Source: Pseudonocardia alaniniphila (GTDB taxonomy: Bacteria > Actinomycetota > Actinomycetes > Mycobacteriales > Pseudonocardiaceae). From it: DNA of 64,000 nucleotides. The notes beneath the pieces are model-generated. The model saw nothing but the letters and a program-made list of their open reading frames with translations. It was not told the origin of the DNA and ran no database searches. Below are positions 1-8,884 of the stretch, piece by piece. Within the stretch, counting starts at the first letter, position 1; every line of letters starts with the position of its first letter. Both the position numbers and the translations under genes were made by a program. The stretch spans positions 231,651-295,650 of the forward strand of contig NZ_JAKXMK010000009.1 of NCBI RefSeq assembly GCF_022524485.1, given 5' to 3'.

Positions 1-354
1 GCATCCGGCTACGTGCTCAAGTCGGTGGCCGATCGCGACCTGCTCGAGGCCTGCCGTGCGGCGATGCGCGGCGAGCCCTTCCTCTACCCCGGAGCGATCA
101 CCGCGCTCATCCGCGACTACCTGCAGCGCAGCCGGCAGGGCGACCGCCTCCCCGACACCATCCTCACCCCGCGCGAGGAGGAGATCGTCAAGCTCATCGC
201 GGAAGGGCACTCGTCCAAGGAGATCGCCGAGACGCTCGTGATCAGCAGCAAGACCGTCGACCGGCACCGTGCCAACATCCTGCAGAAACTCGGTATGCGC
301 GATCGGCTCGACCTCACCCGTTACGCCATCCGCGCAGGCCTCGTCGAACCGTGA
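1..354 (+). CDS. LuxR/NarL-family response regulator, C-terminal part (5' end outside window)
   Basis: The reading frame is open from the first base of the window, so the true start lies upstream. The first residues (SGYVLKS) match the end of a NarL/FixJ receiver domain. A linker follows and then a LuxR-type helix-turn-helix at about residues 55-110 of the visible part, with LTPREEEIVKLIAEG, SSKEIAETL and SKTVDRHRANI as the usual helices. Such proteins bind promoter DNA when the receiver Asp is phosphorylated by a partner histidine kinase. Neither that Asp nor a kinase is visible here, so the signal and targets are unknown. The gene is followed by about 125 bp before the next start and is probably a separate unit from what follows. 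Confidence 0.9.
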   Translation, partial: ASGYVLKSVADRDLLEACRAAMRGEPFLYPGAITALIRDYLQRSRQGDRLPDTILTPREEEIVKLIAEGHSSKEIAETLVISSKTVDRHRANILQKLGMRDRLDLTRYAIRAGLVEP

Positions 355-480
355 CCCGGTCCCGCTGCATGCCACAGGACGCGGAGATGGGTGTCGGACC
401 CGATGGCCACCCGCATCCCGCCGCGCCAGGCTGACGGGAGCACTCCTGCCCGGGAGGACGTGACCACGAGAGGGCTGCAC

Positions 481-999
481 ATGGACACCCACGCGCTGGT
501 CGCCGCGCTCGGTCCGGATGCGTCCGCGGCCGTGCACGGGTATCGGCTGGAGGTCATGGTGGAGGCGGGGCGGCGCGATCTGCGCCTGGCCGACGAGCTG
601 GTGGCAGACCTCGGACGGCTGTTGGCCGAGCGCGGCAGGCCCGACCCGCTCGAGATCCGCCTGACGTTCCTGCATTGCCCGGGCCGGCCGGAGCTCGCCG
701 GCCGGACACTGCGCTGGTGCCCGTCGCACGGGTGGTCCTCGTCTCACCGCGTTGCGAGCGCCGCCCTGAGCCACTTCGCCGGCTCCCGGCCATCCGCGTT
801 GGACCTCGTGCCCACCTCCGCCGAGGTCCTGGACTGGGCGACGAGCGGCTTCGATGGGCCGTCCGTTCCGCCGACGGGTGTCGATCTCGACGACGACCCG
901 CGGGCGATCCGGCGCCTCCTGACCCACGCCCACCCGCTCAGTTCCCGCTCTCGGGCCGGGCGACGAGCGGACAGCGGGATCGCGACCGAGGAGGAATAA
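481..999 (+). CDS. hypothetical protein, possibly DUF6292-like
   Basis: A 172-residue soluble protein with no signal peptide or membrane segment. I chose the ATG at 481 because GAGAGG lies about 7 bases upstream and the product starts with an ordered helix (MDTHALVAALG). A GTG at 391 would add 30 low-complexity residues and cannot be excluded. The middle contains a WCPSHGWSSS segment that recalls the WxPxHGW pattern I associate with DUF6292 proteins of Pseudonocardiales; this is a memory-based match, not a proven one. It ends 3 bp before the nfeD-like gene, so the two may be co-transcribed. No catalytic motif is recognisable and no function is proposed. Confidence 0.6.
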   Translation: MDTHALVAALGPDASAAVHGYRLEVMVEAGRRDLRLADELVADLGRLLAERGRPDPLEIRLTFLHCPGRPELAGRTLRWCPSHGWSSSHRVASAALSHFAGSRPSALDLVPTSAEVLDWATSGFDGPSVPPTGVDLDDDPRAIRRLLTHAHPLSSRSRAGRRADSGIATEEE

Positions 1000-1002
1000 C
1001 GG

Positions 1003-1434
1003 ATGGATCCGTGGATCCTCTGGCTCACCGGCGCCGTGGTGCTGGGTGTTGCCGAGGCCTTCACCCTGACCGCGGTCTCCGGGCTGCTCGCCGGCGCATC
1101 GCTCGTCACGGCGGTGGTGGCGGCCGCCGGGCTGCCGGTGCCCCTGCAGGTGATCGTCTTCGCGGTGGCCGCCACGGCCGGGATCGTCGTCCTCCGCCGG
1201 GCGGCCGCCCGGCACGGTCCCCGCGTCGACGAGGTCCGCTTCGGGGTGGACGCGCTCCCCGGTCGCACCGGCTACGTCGTGGACGCCGTGACGGGGCGGG
1301 CCGGAACCGTCCGCATCGGCGGCGAGGACTGGACGGCCCGCGCCCTCGACGAGACCGGCACGATCCCCGTGGGGCGGGCCGTGGACGTCATCCGGATCGA
1401 TGGCGCGACGGCCGTCGTGCATGCGCGGGAGTGA
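1003..1434 (+). CDS. NfeD-family membrane protein
   Basis: A 143-residue protein with a hydrophobic N-terminal half (about residues 1-65, two to three membrane segments: WILWLTGAVVLGVAEAFTL, then an Ala/Val-rich stretch). A C-terminal OB-fold-like domain follows, with the typical GRTGYVVDAV and GRAGTVRIGGEDWTARA pattern. NfeD proteins of this short type work with SPFH proteins in membrane microdomains. The gene directly after it encodes an SPFH protein with only 2 bp between stop and start, the classic nfeD-SPFH pair. The ribosome site GAGGAGG lies just upstream of the ATG. The short class lacks the ClpP-like protease domain of long NfeD proteins. Confidence 0.88.
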   Translation: MDPWILWLTGAVVLGVAEAFTLTAVSGLLAGASLVTAVVAAAGLPVPLQVIVFAVAATAGIVVLRRAAARHGPRVDEVRFGVDALPGRTGYVVDAVTGRAGTVRIGGEDWTARALDETGTIPVGRAVDVIRIDGATAVVHARE

Positions 1435-1436
1435 CC

Positions 1437-2366
1437 ATGGGCCTTCCGCCGCTGCTCGCCGCCGGGCTGCTCGTCGCCCTGCTCGTGGTCGTGACCGTCG
1501 TGCGGGCGGTGCGCATCGTGCCGCAGGCGCGTGCCCGCAACGTCGAGCGGCTGGGGCGTTACCACCGGACGCTGCAGCCCGGCCTGAGCATCGTCATCCC
1601 CTACGTCGACCGGGTGCACCCGCCCATCGACCTGCGCGAGCAGGTCGTGTCGTTCGCCCCGCAACCGGTGATCACCGAGGACAACCTCGTGGTGGAGATC
1701 GACACCGTGCTCTACTTCCAGGTGACCGACCCCCGGTCGGCCGCCTACGAGATCGCCGACCATCTGCGGGCCGTCGAGCACCTCACCGTCACCACCCTGC
1801 GCAACGTCGTGGGGTCGATGGACCTGGAGCGCGCGCTCACCTCCCGCGACAGCATCAACTCCCAGCTGCGCACCGTGCTCGACGACGCCACCGGGAAGTG
1901 GGGCCTGCGCGTCAACCGGGTCGAGATCAAGGCGATCGACCCCCCGGTCAGCATCACGGACGCGATGGAGAAGCAGATGCGCGCCGAACGGAACAAACGC
2001 GCGACGATCCTGACCGCCGAAGGCGACAAGCAGGGCGCCATCCTCCGCGCGGAGGGCGAACGCGCGGCGGCGATCCTCAAGGCGGAGGGTCGCGCCCGCG
2101 AGATCGACGAGGTGTTCCAGGCCGTGCACCGCAACAATCCCGACCCGAACCTGCTCGCGTACCAGTACCTGCAAGTGCTTCCGCAGCTCGCTCAGGGGCC
2201 GGGCTCCACGTTCTGGATGGTCCCCACCGAGGTCACCGCCGCCTTGACGGCCGTCTCGCGGGCGTTCGGCGACGGCGCGGGGGAGGCCACCGGGGCGGCC
2301 GGCCGCGTAGCCGCCCGCGACGGTTCCGAGGTCGCGCGTCCCGGTGGGAGAAGCGCGCGGCAGTAG
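1437..2366 (+). CDS. SPFH/band-7 (stomatin-like) membrane protein
   Basis: A 309-residue protein with one N-terminal membrane anchor (about residues 3-25) and a band-7/SPFH domain at about residues 28-190. The domain shows RNVERLGRYHRTLQPG, PPIDLREQVVSF and ITEDNLVVEIDTVLYFQV, followed by TLRNVVGSMDLERALTSRD. An Ala/Glu-rich coiled coil (MRAERNKRATILTAEGDKQ and after, about residues 180-225) comes next, typical of flotillin/stomatin oligomers. The last 45 residues are low complexity. The ATG at 1437 lies 2 bp past the nfeD stop, so the pair is probably translationally coupled. The likely role is scaffolding or quality control of membrane proteins; the client is unknown. Confidence 0.92.
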   Translation: MGLPPLLAAGLLVALLVVVTVVRAVRIVPQARARNVERLGRYHRTLQPGLSIVIPYVDRVHPPIDLREQVVSFAPQPVITEDNLVVEIDTVLYFQVTDPRSAAYEIADHLRAVEHLTVTTLRNVVGSMDLERALTSRDSINSQLRTVLDDATGKWGLRVNRVEIKAIDPPVSITDAMEKQMRAERNKRATILTAEGDKQGAILRAEGERAAAILKAEGRAREIDEVFQAVHRNNPDPNLLAYQYLQVLPQLAQGPGSTFWMVPTEVTAALTAVSRAFGDGAGEATGAAGRVAARDGSEVARPGGRSARQ

Positions 2367-2435
2367 CCCGGGGCCGCGGGCCGGGTAGGGTTTCGGTTTC
2401 GCCTGGTCTGGGGGCGGATGTCGGGAGGTGGGCGC

Positions 2436-2813
2436 GTGGGGCAGCAGGCCGCGCTCGTCCGTCGCCTTCTCGGTTCATTGCTGGCGCTGCTCGCAGCGCT
2501 CGTCCTCACGGCCGCGGCCCTGCCCACCGCGCACTCGGAAGAGCCAAGTGCGCCGGCGCCGCCCGCGCCCGCCGCACTCGGCTGGGGTGTCGACCAGACG
2601 CCGCCCGGCGACGCCACGGTGCGTATCGGTCGCGTCCCGATCGCGTGCACCGCGATCGGCAGTCACCCGGCGGTCGAACCCGTTTCGCCTGTGCCCGTCG
2701 CGCCGGCGGCGTGTTCCCACGCTCCCGTGCGCGGCACGATCTCCCAGCGGACGGGCGAGTCCACCGCGATACCGGGGCGGGCGCCGCCGGCCGGGGATCA
2801 GCCGACGTTCTGA
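2436..2813 (+). CDS. small exported hypothetical protein
   Basis: A 125-residue product. I chose the GTG at 2436 because GGAGGT lies 6 bases upstream; an in-frame ATG at 2418 overlaps that site. The N-terminus has Arg residues followed by a Leu/Ala-rich core (LLGSLLALLAALVLTAAALP) and an Ala-rich region suitable for signal peptidase I (PTAHSEE). The remainder is rich in Pro, Ala and Gly and contains two Cys that could form a disulfide outside the cell. I recognise no family. The gene sits alone between the SPFH gene and secDF. Its reality rests on the ribosome site and signal peptide only. Confidence 0.5.
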   Translation: MGQQAALVRRLLGSLLALLAALVLTAAALPTAHSEEPSAPAPPAPAALGWGVDQTPPGDATVRIGRVPIACTAIGSHPAVEPVSPVPVAPAACSHAPVRGTISQRTGESTAIPGRAPPAGDQPTF

Positions 2814-2861
2814 TCCCCTGGCCGCACGCCTCTGCGCGGTGGCCCTGTTCCGAGGACCCGT

Positions 2862-5108
2862 GTGCCCCGATCCGTAGTGGTGCGCGCCCTGGTGGCGCTC
2901 GCCGTGCTCGTCCCGTCCATCTGGTCGGCCGTGACCCTCCGCCCGACCCTTGGCCTCGATCTGCGCGGCGGCACGCAGATCGTGCTGGAGACCCGCGACG
3001 CGCCCGGAACCGTGGCCGACGCCGCGGCCACCGACCGTGTGCTCGGCGTGCTCCGTGATCGCGTCGACGGCCTCGGCGTCGCCGAGCCTTCACTGTCGCG
3101 CTCGGGGGAGCGGCGCATCGTCGTCGAGCTGCCCGGCGTGCAGGACCCTGCGGAGGCGGCTGACGTCCTGGGCCGCACCGCGCAGCTGACGATCCATCCC
3201 GTGCTCGGCGCGGCGAGTCCCGGCACCGCCCGGATCCTGCCGGACGAGGACGGAACGGCGCTGGCCCTCGGCCCGCCCGCCCTGGCAGGTGAGGACGTCT
3301 CCGGGGCCCGTGCCTCCACCGGAACACCCGGCGTCATCGGATCGGTGGTGGAGGTCGCGTTCGCGGGGGAGGGACGGCAGCGCTGGCAGCAGCTCACCGC
3401 ACAGGCGGCGTGCGCGCCGTCGGGTGATCCGGCCCGTCGTATCGCGATCGTGCTCGACGATCGCGTGATCTCCTCCCCGCAGCTCGATCCGTCGATCGCC
3501 TGTGGAGCCGGGATCCCCGGCGGCTCGACGCAGATCACGGGGTCGTTCAGCCGGGAACAGGCCGGCGATCTCGCCGTGCTCATCTCCGGGGGAGCGCTGC
3601 CGGTGCCGGTCGAGATCATCGAACAGCGGACGGTGGGTCCGACGCTCGGCGCGGCCGCGATCGAGGCCAGCGCGGTGGCCGCGGCGATCGGGGTGGCGCT
3701 GACCGGCGTGTTCCTGATGACGGTCTATCGGCTCGTCGGACTGGCCGCCGTGCTCGCGCTGGCCGCGTACGTGGTGATCAGCTATGCGGGCCTCACCGCG
3801 TTGGGCGCGACCCTGACGTTGCCGGGGCTCGCGGGCTTCGTGCTCGCGATCGGGATGGCCGTCGACGCGAACGTGCTGGTGGCGGAACGGGCCCGCGAGG
3901 AGTACCAGCGCGTACGGCGGCTGGACCGGGCCGCCGAGATCGGCTACCGCAGCGCGTTGCCCGCCGTGGCCGACTCGGCCGTCACGACGCTGCTCGCCGG
4001 CGGCCTGCTCTTCGGCCTCGCATCCGGGCCGGTGCGCGGGTTCGGGGTGACCCTGACGCTCGGCGTGCTCGTCTCGCTGTTCTCCGCGCTCGTGCTGTCC
4101 CGGATGCTGACGATCTGGCTCGTGCGCCGGCGGTGGATACGGCAGCGGCCCGCGTGGTCGGGGCTCGCCTCGCTCGGACCCGTGCGCACCTGGCTCGGGC
4201 GCCGTGACCCCGACCTGCTGCGCCGGCACCGGCGGTTGCTGGTCTGCTCGGGGATCGTCGTCCTGCTCGCGCTCGCCGGGGTCGTGGCCCGCGGGCTGGA
4301 GTTCGGCGTCGAGTTCACCGGGGGCCGTGCGGTCGAGTTCTCGACGGCCCGGCCGTTGGCGCCCGAGGCTGCGCGCGAGGCCGTCGCCGACGCCGGGTTC
4401 CCCACCCTCGCCGTGCAGGCCACCGGGTCGGGCGGGCTGTCGGTCCGCAGCGGTGATCTGACGGACGAGGACGTCGCCGCCGTGCGCGGAGCGCTGGCGG
4501 ATGCGGCGGGTGGTGCCGAGTTGCTGCGCGACGAGCGGATCGGCCCGAGCCTCGGCGAGGAACTCCGCCGGGGCGCCCTCATCGCGCTCGGGGTGGCGCT
4601 CGCCGCGCAGCTGATCTACCTGGCCGTCCGCTTCCGCTGGGTGTTCAGCGTGGGTGCGGTCGTCGCGCTGATGGCCAACGTGACCGTGGTCGTCGGGGTG
4701 TTCGCGTGGTGGGGCAGGCCGGTGGACGGGGTGTTCCTGGCGGCGCTGCTCACCGTGATCGGCTACACCGTGAACGACTCGGTGGTCGTGTTCGACCGCG
4801 TCCGCGAGGGCTGGACGACCGAACACGGCCCGGCCCTACGCAGGCTCGTCGGGGCGGCGGTGCTGGCGACGCTTCCCCGCACCGTCAACACCGGTGTGTC
4901 CACCCTGGTGATCCTCGCGGCGCTGCTCGTGCTCGGCGGCGACACGCTCGTCGACTTCGCCCTCGCGCTGCTCGTGGGCATCGTCGTCGGCACGGCGTCG
5001 ACGATCAGCGTGGCGGCTCCCCTCGCGATCGAGTTGCAGCGCGGGAGCCGACGGCCGGCACCTCGGCGTCCGGTCGCGCGGCGCCGCAGCACGGGAGCCG
5101 TGCTGTGA
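2862..5108 (+). CDS. secDF: fused protein translocase subunits SecD-SecF
   Basis: A 748-residue RND-type membrane protein joining SecD and SecF. The SecD half begins with an N-terminal membrane segment and the hallmark LGLDLRGGTQIVLE (D1 motif, about residue 30), then the periplasmic P1 region. Five membrane segments follow, including GFVLAIGMAVDANVLVAER with the proton-relay Asp. The SecF half starts near residue 455 with its own first membrane segment, then GVEFTGGRAVEF and LLTVIGYTVNDSVVVFDRVRE. SecDF uses the proton gradient to help pull exported proteins off the Sec channel. No yajC, secA or secY lies beside it, so this may be a second copy besides a canonical secD/secF pair elsewhere. 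Start GTG at 2862. Confidence 0.93.
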   Translation: MPRSVVVRALVALAVLVPSIWSAVTLRPTLGLDLRGGTQIVLETRDAPGTVADAAATDRVLGVLRDRVDGLGVAEPSLSRSGERRIVVELPGVQDPAEAADVLGRTAQLTIHPVLGAASPGTARILPDEDGTALALGPPALAGEDVSGARASTGTPGVIGSVVEVAFAGEGRQRWQQLTAQAACAPSGDPARRIAIVLDDRVISSPQLDPSIACGAGIPGGSTQITGSFSREQAGDLAVLISGGALPVPVEIIEQRTVGPTLGAAAIEASAVAAAIGVALTGVFLMTVYRLVGLAAVLALAAYVVISYAGLTALGATLTLPGLAGFVLAIGMAVDANVLVAERAREEYQRVRRLDRAAEIGYRSALPAVADSAVTTLLAGGLLFGLASGPVRGFGVTLTLGVLVSLFSALVLSRMLTIWLVRRRWIRQRPAWSGLASLGPVRTWLGRRDPDLLRRHRRLLVCSGIVVLLALAGVVARGLEFGVEFTGGRAVEFSTARPLAPEAAREAVADAGFPTLAVQATGSGGLSVRSGDLTDEDVAAVRGALADAAGGAELLRDERIGPSLGEELRRGALIALGVALAAQLIYLAVRFRWVFSVGAVVALMANVTVVVGVFAWWGRPVDGVFLAALLTVIGYTVNDSVVVFDRVREGWTTEHGPALRRLVGAAVLATLPRTVNTGVSTLVILAALLVLGGDTLVDFALALLVGIVVGTASTISVAAPLAIELQRGSRRPAPRRPVARRRSTGAVL

Positions 5109-7111
5109 CGGCGCCCGGGCCATCGGGCCCACGTGCACAGGCACCGGTGGGCGCGGCCTACCGGCCCGAGCTGCAGGGACTGCGCGCGCTAGCCGTTGGC
5201 CTCGTCGTGATCTACCACGTGTGGATCGACAGGGTGTCCGGCGGCGTCGACGTCTTCTTCCTGCTCACGGGGTTCCTGCTCACCGGAGGGCTGGTGCGGG
5301 CCGCGGAACGGGGTGTGCTCGACGTCAGGCTGCAGTGGAGCCGGACGCTGCGCCGACTGATCCCGGCGGCATCCGTCGTGCTCGTGGCGACGGTAGTGCT
5401 GAGCATCGCCGTGCTACCGCAAGGGCGCTGGGCGCAGACGATCCGGGAGATCGCCGCCGCGGCGCTGTTCATGGAGAACTGGCAGTTGGCAGCCGACTCG
5501 GTCGACTATGCCGCCCGCACCAACATGACCAGCGTGGTGCAGCACTTCTGGTCGCTGTCCATCCAGGGCCAGGTCTTCCTCCTGTGGCCGCTCCTGGTCG
5601 CGGTCGTCGCGGTCAGCTGCGTCGGCTCCCCGGCCCGGCTGCGTCCCCGGATGACCGCCGCTCTGGCGAGCCTGTTCGTCGCCTCCCTCGCGTACTCGGC
5701 AGAGCTGACGATCACGAACCAGCCACTCGCGTACTTCCACACCCTCACCCGGCTCTGGGAGTTCGCTCTCGGCGGGCTGCTCGCCCTCACCATCGACCGG
5801 ATCGCGCTCTCGCCGCGCGCACGGATCGCGGCCGGGTGGCTCGGCGTCGTCGGCCTCGTGGCGTGTGGCGCGGCCATCCCGGTCGCGGACGTGTTCCCCG
5901 GCGTCGCTGCGCTGTGGCCCACCGGCTGCGCCGCGCTCGTGCTCGTCGCCGGCCGGACCGGTTCACGCGCAGGCGCCGACCGGCTGCTTGCCCTCGGTGC
6001 CGCCCGCTACCTCGGCGACATCAGCTACTCCCTCTACCTCTGGCACTGGGTGCTGCTCGTCGCGTACCTGGCAGTCACCGGCGAGCAGACGGTCGGTCCG
6101 GGCGGCGGTGCCGCCGTGATCCTCACCTCGCTCGGGCTCGCCGCCCTCACCCATCACCTCGTCGAACGACCGGTGCTGCGCCGGCAGGCCGATGGGCGAA
6201 CCGGATACCGGATCGCCGCGGCCGGCACCACGGCGGTGCTCCTCGTGGCAGTCACCTGGCAGGTCGTCGGGGTCCGGCCACCGGAGCCTGACGCGATGGC
6301 GGGCGACGCCGCTCACCCCGGCGCGACGGCCCTGCGCACCGGCGCCGTGGAACCGGCGCCGCTGCTCCCCCCGCCCGTCTCGATCTACGACGACTGGGTG
6401 CGTATCGAGCACTGGGACTGCAGGTCCATGGCCGCCTTCCCCATGAACACGTGCACCCTGCCGGCGACCGAGCCGCCCGCCCGGCGGGTGGTCCTCGTCG
6501 GCGACTCCCACGTCCAACAGCTCTCCGGCGCGCTCGTGCCGATCGCCCAGCAGAGCAACTGGCAGCTCACCGCGATCATCCGCGGGGCCTGCCCGTTCTC
6601 CACCGCCTCGGAGGTGGTCGCCGATGAAGCCGACTGCCTGGCCTGGAACGCCGCCGCGATGGACGAGATCCTCGCCATGCACCCCGACACCGTCATCACG
6701 CTCGCCAGCCGCGACGCGCGCGCCGGGCTGACGGAGAAGACGCCGCCCGGGTTCGTGGACCAGTGGCGCAGGCTCGACGCTGCCGGGATCGCCGTGGTGG
6801 CGCTGCGCGACACGCCCCGGTTCGCCCACTCCGTTCCCGACTGCGTGCAGACCCGGCCCGACGACCTCGACTCCTGCGGGATCGCCCGCGCCGACGTCTA
6901 CACCCCGGCTCCACCGTGGACCCTGCTGCCGGACGTCCCGTCGAACGTCACGTTCATCGACACCGCCGACGCCGTCTGCGACCCCGAGCGCTGCCCGGCC
7001 GTGATCGGGAACGTCCTGGTCTACATGGACGACAACCACCTCAGCGCCACCTACAGCACTACGATGGCCGGCCTGCTCGCCGACCCGCTCCACGCAGCCG
7101 TCGAGCGATGA
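5105..7111 (+). CDS. acyltransferase-3 / SGNH-hydrolase fusion (OafA-like O-acyltransferase)
   Basis: A 668-residue membrane protein. Residues about 20-370 form an acyltransferase-3 domain with ten or so membrane helices. It opens with PELQGLRALAVGLVVIYH, in which the RALAV...H pattern supplies the conserved Arg and catalytic His, followed by GGVDVFFLLTGFLLT. The C-terminal part (about 430-668) is an extracytoplasmic SGNH domain with GDSH as the Ser nucleophile block and DNH near the end as the Asp-His pair. Such fusions O-acetylate cell-surface polymers or secondary metabolites using cytosolic acyl donors. The GTG start at 5105 overlaps the secDF stop (GTGA), implying coupled translation. 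No polysaccharide or peptidoglycan gene adjoins it, so the substrate is unknown. Confidence 0.9.
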   Translation: MTAPGPSGPRAQAPVGAAYRPELQGLRALAVGLVVIYHVWIDRVSGGVDVFFLLTGFLLTGGLVRAAERGVLDVRLQWSRTLRRLIPAASVVLVATVVLSIAVLPQGRWAQTIREIAAAALFMENWQLAADSVDYAARTNMTSVVQHFWSLSIQGQVFLLWPLLVAVVAVSCVGSPARLRPRMTAALASLFVASLAYSAELTITNQPLAYFHTLTRLWEFALGGLLALTIDRIALSPRARIAAGWLGVVGLVACGAAIPVADVFPGVAALWPTGCAALVLVAGRTGSRAGADRLLALGAARYLGDISYSLYLWHWVLLVAYLAVTGEQTVGPGGGAAVILTSLGLAALTHHLVERPVLRRQADGRTGYRIAAAGTTAVLLVAVTWQVVGVRPPEPDAMAGDAAHPGATALRTGAVEPAPLLPPPVSIYDDWVRIEHWDCRSMAAFPMNTCTLPATEPPARRVVLVGDSHVQQLSGALVPIAQQSNWQLTAIIRGACPFSTASEVVADEADCLAWNAAAMDEILAMHPDTVITLASRDARAGLTEKTPPGFVDQWRRLDAAGIAVVALRDTPRFAHSVPDCVQTRPDDLDSCGIARADVYTPAPPWTLLPDVPSNVTFIDTADAVCDPERCPAVIGNVLVYMDDNHLSATYSTTMAGLLADPLHAAVER

Positions 7112-7114
7112 CGA

Positions 7115-8884
7115 TCAGCGACTGCCCGACCAGGCCGCCCACAGCTGTGCGTAACGCCCGCCTGCGGCGACCAGCTCGTCATGCGTGCCGTGTTCGACGA
7201 CCCGACCGGAGTCGAGCACGACGACGGTGTCGGCCGTGGCTGCCTGGGTGAGCCGGTGGGCCACGAGCAACCCGGTCCGCCCGGCGGTCGCACGTCGTGC
7301 CGCGACCTCCAGCACCCGGGCGCCCGCGCTGCCGGCTTCGGCCGTGGCCTCGTCGAGAATCGCGACGGGCCGGTCGGCGAGCACCAGCCGCGCGAGCGCC
7401 AGTTGCTGAGCCTGCACGACGGTCAGGGTGTGGCCACCGGCACCGACCACCGTGTCGAGACCATCGGGCAGCGCCTTCGCCCACCCGAGCGCGTCGACGG
7501 CGGCGAGTGCGTCGTGTAGTTCGTCGGTGGTCGCATCGGGCTTGGCCAGCTTCAGGTCATCGGCGAGTGGTCCGGCGAAGACGTGCACCTCCTGGGTGAT
7601 CAGGGCGACCGTCTGCCGGACGATGGCGGGCCCCTGCTCGCGCAGCGCCGCCCCGCCGATCCGGACGACACCGCGCGTGGGGGCGTGCACCCCGGCCACC
7701 AGCTTGGCCAGCGTGGTCTTGCCCGCGCCGCTCGCCCCCACCAGGGCCACCCTCCGCCCGGGTGCGATGTCGAGGTCGACGGCATCGAGCACGTCGTGGC
7801 CGTCGACATAGGCGTGGCCGAGCGCGGTGGTGTGCACGCGCCCATCGGCCGGGTGGACGGGCCGGCTGGGCTGCTGTTCGCCGGGCAGGTCGGCGACCCC
7901 GATGATCCGGGCCAGGCTCGCCGCGGCCGACTGCACGGTGTCGAGCAGGAACAGGACCTGGTTGACGGGGCCGAAGAGGTTGATGAAGTAGAGCGCTGCG
8001 GCGCTCGCCGTGCCGATGGACACGACGTTGCCGCGGACCAGCAGGAACCCGGTGGTCAGCACCGCGGCCACGCCGATGAACTCGGCCAGGTTGAGCCGCC
8101 CGAAGAACCCGGTCTGGAGACGGACGACCCGCAGCGCAATCTGCACCACGTCCTCCGAGCGCGAGCGCACCCGGTCGGCGTGCTCACCGCGCAGCCGGAA
8201 CGCGCGGACGGTGGGGGCCCCGCTGATCGTGTCGAGGAGCTGCTGCTGTTGTGCTCCGCCGGCGACCCGCTCCTGCGCGTAGAGCGATGTGGAGCGGCGC
8301 AGATACCAGCGCGCGGTCAGGACCTGGACCGGCACGGCGCACAGCGCCGCCACCATGAAGCGCCAGTCCAGGACCGCCAGCCCGACCAGCGTGAGGGCGA
8401 TGATCAGCGCTGACCGGGCGAACTCCGGAACGGCCTCCCGCACGGCCTCGCCGACCTGCGCGACGTCGGACGTGACGCGAGACGTCAGGTCGCCCGAGCC
8501 GGCCGCCTCGATCCGTTCCAGGGGCAGCCCGATCGCGCGTTCCACGAACCGTTCGCGCAGCTGCGCCAGCATGCTCTCGCCGACCCGCGCGACCAGGGCG
8601 ATGCCCAGAACCGCCAGCAGACCCTGGGCCACCGCGACGACGACGAGCAGAAGCACCGGACCGTAGAGCGTGTCCGGTGGGTTGCGGGCGGCGACCAGGT
8701 CGACGATGCGGCCCAGCAGTGGCGCGGCGACCAGGCTCACCGCAGCGCCGGCGACCAGCGCCGCTGCCGCGGCCGCCGCGACGGCCCACCGCGGCCGCAG
8801 CAGCTCTCCGAGAGTGGCGCGAATCCGGCTGGTGGTGGCGGTGGGCAGGAGGTCTCGCGCCGTGGGGTCGGTTGGTGCACTCAC
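7115..8884 (-). CDS. ABC exporter half, membrane + ATPase (active-site Walker A/B subunit)
   Basis: A 589-residue type-IV exporter with six membrane helices in the first ~330 residues and an ATPase domain after. Walker A is intact (GASGAGKTTL), Walker B with the catalytic Glu is intact (VAILDEATAEAGS), and the switch His is present (LLVAHRLT). The signature is not LSGGQ but LTVVQ, inside GGHTLTVVQAQQLALARL. The gene begins with GTG at 8884, overlapping the stop of the partner exporter gene by 4 bp. The partner shows the opposite set of losses, so the two should form an obligate heterodimer. Position next to the hydroxamate NRPS and behind an iron box suggests siderophore export, as in other actinobacterial hydroxamate clusters. 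A siderophore-import role of the IrtAB type is the alternative. Confidence 0.9.
   Translation of the reverse strand: MSAPTDPTARDLLPTATTSRIRATLGELLRPRWAVAAAAAAALVAGAAVSLVAAPLLGRIVDLVAARNPPDTLYGPVLLLVVVAVAQGLLAVLGIALVARVGESMLAQLRERFVERAIGLPLERIEAAGSGDLTSRVTSDVAQVGEAVREAVPEFARSALIIALTLVGLAVLDWRFMVAALCAVPVQVLTARWYLRRSTSLYAQERVAGGAQQQQLLDTISGAPTVRAFRLRGEHADRVRSRSEDVVQIALRVVRLQTGFFGRLNLAEFIGVAAVLTTGFLLVRGNVVSIGTASAAALYFINLFGPVNQVLFLLDTVQSAAASLARIIGVADLPGEQQPSRPVHPADGRVHTTALGHAYVDGHDVLDAVDLDIAPGRRVALVGASGAGKTTLAKLVAGVHAPTRGVVRIGGAALREQGPAIVRQTVALITQEVHVFAGPLADDLKLAKPDATTDELHDALAAVDALGWAKALPDGLDTVVGAGGHTLTVVQAQQLALARLVLADRPVAILDEATAEAGSAGARVLEVAARRATAGRTGLLVAHRLTQAATADTVVVLDSGRVVEHGTHDELVAAGGRYAQLWAAWSGSR

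Noticed and set aside
391..480. Longer start (GTG at 391) for the first hypothetical protein
   Set aside because: It adds 30 low-complexity residues. The ATG at 481 has a good ribosome site and begins an ordered helix. It cannot be fully excluded.
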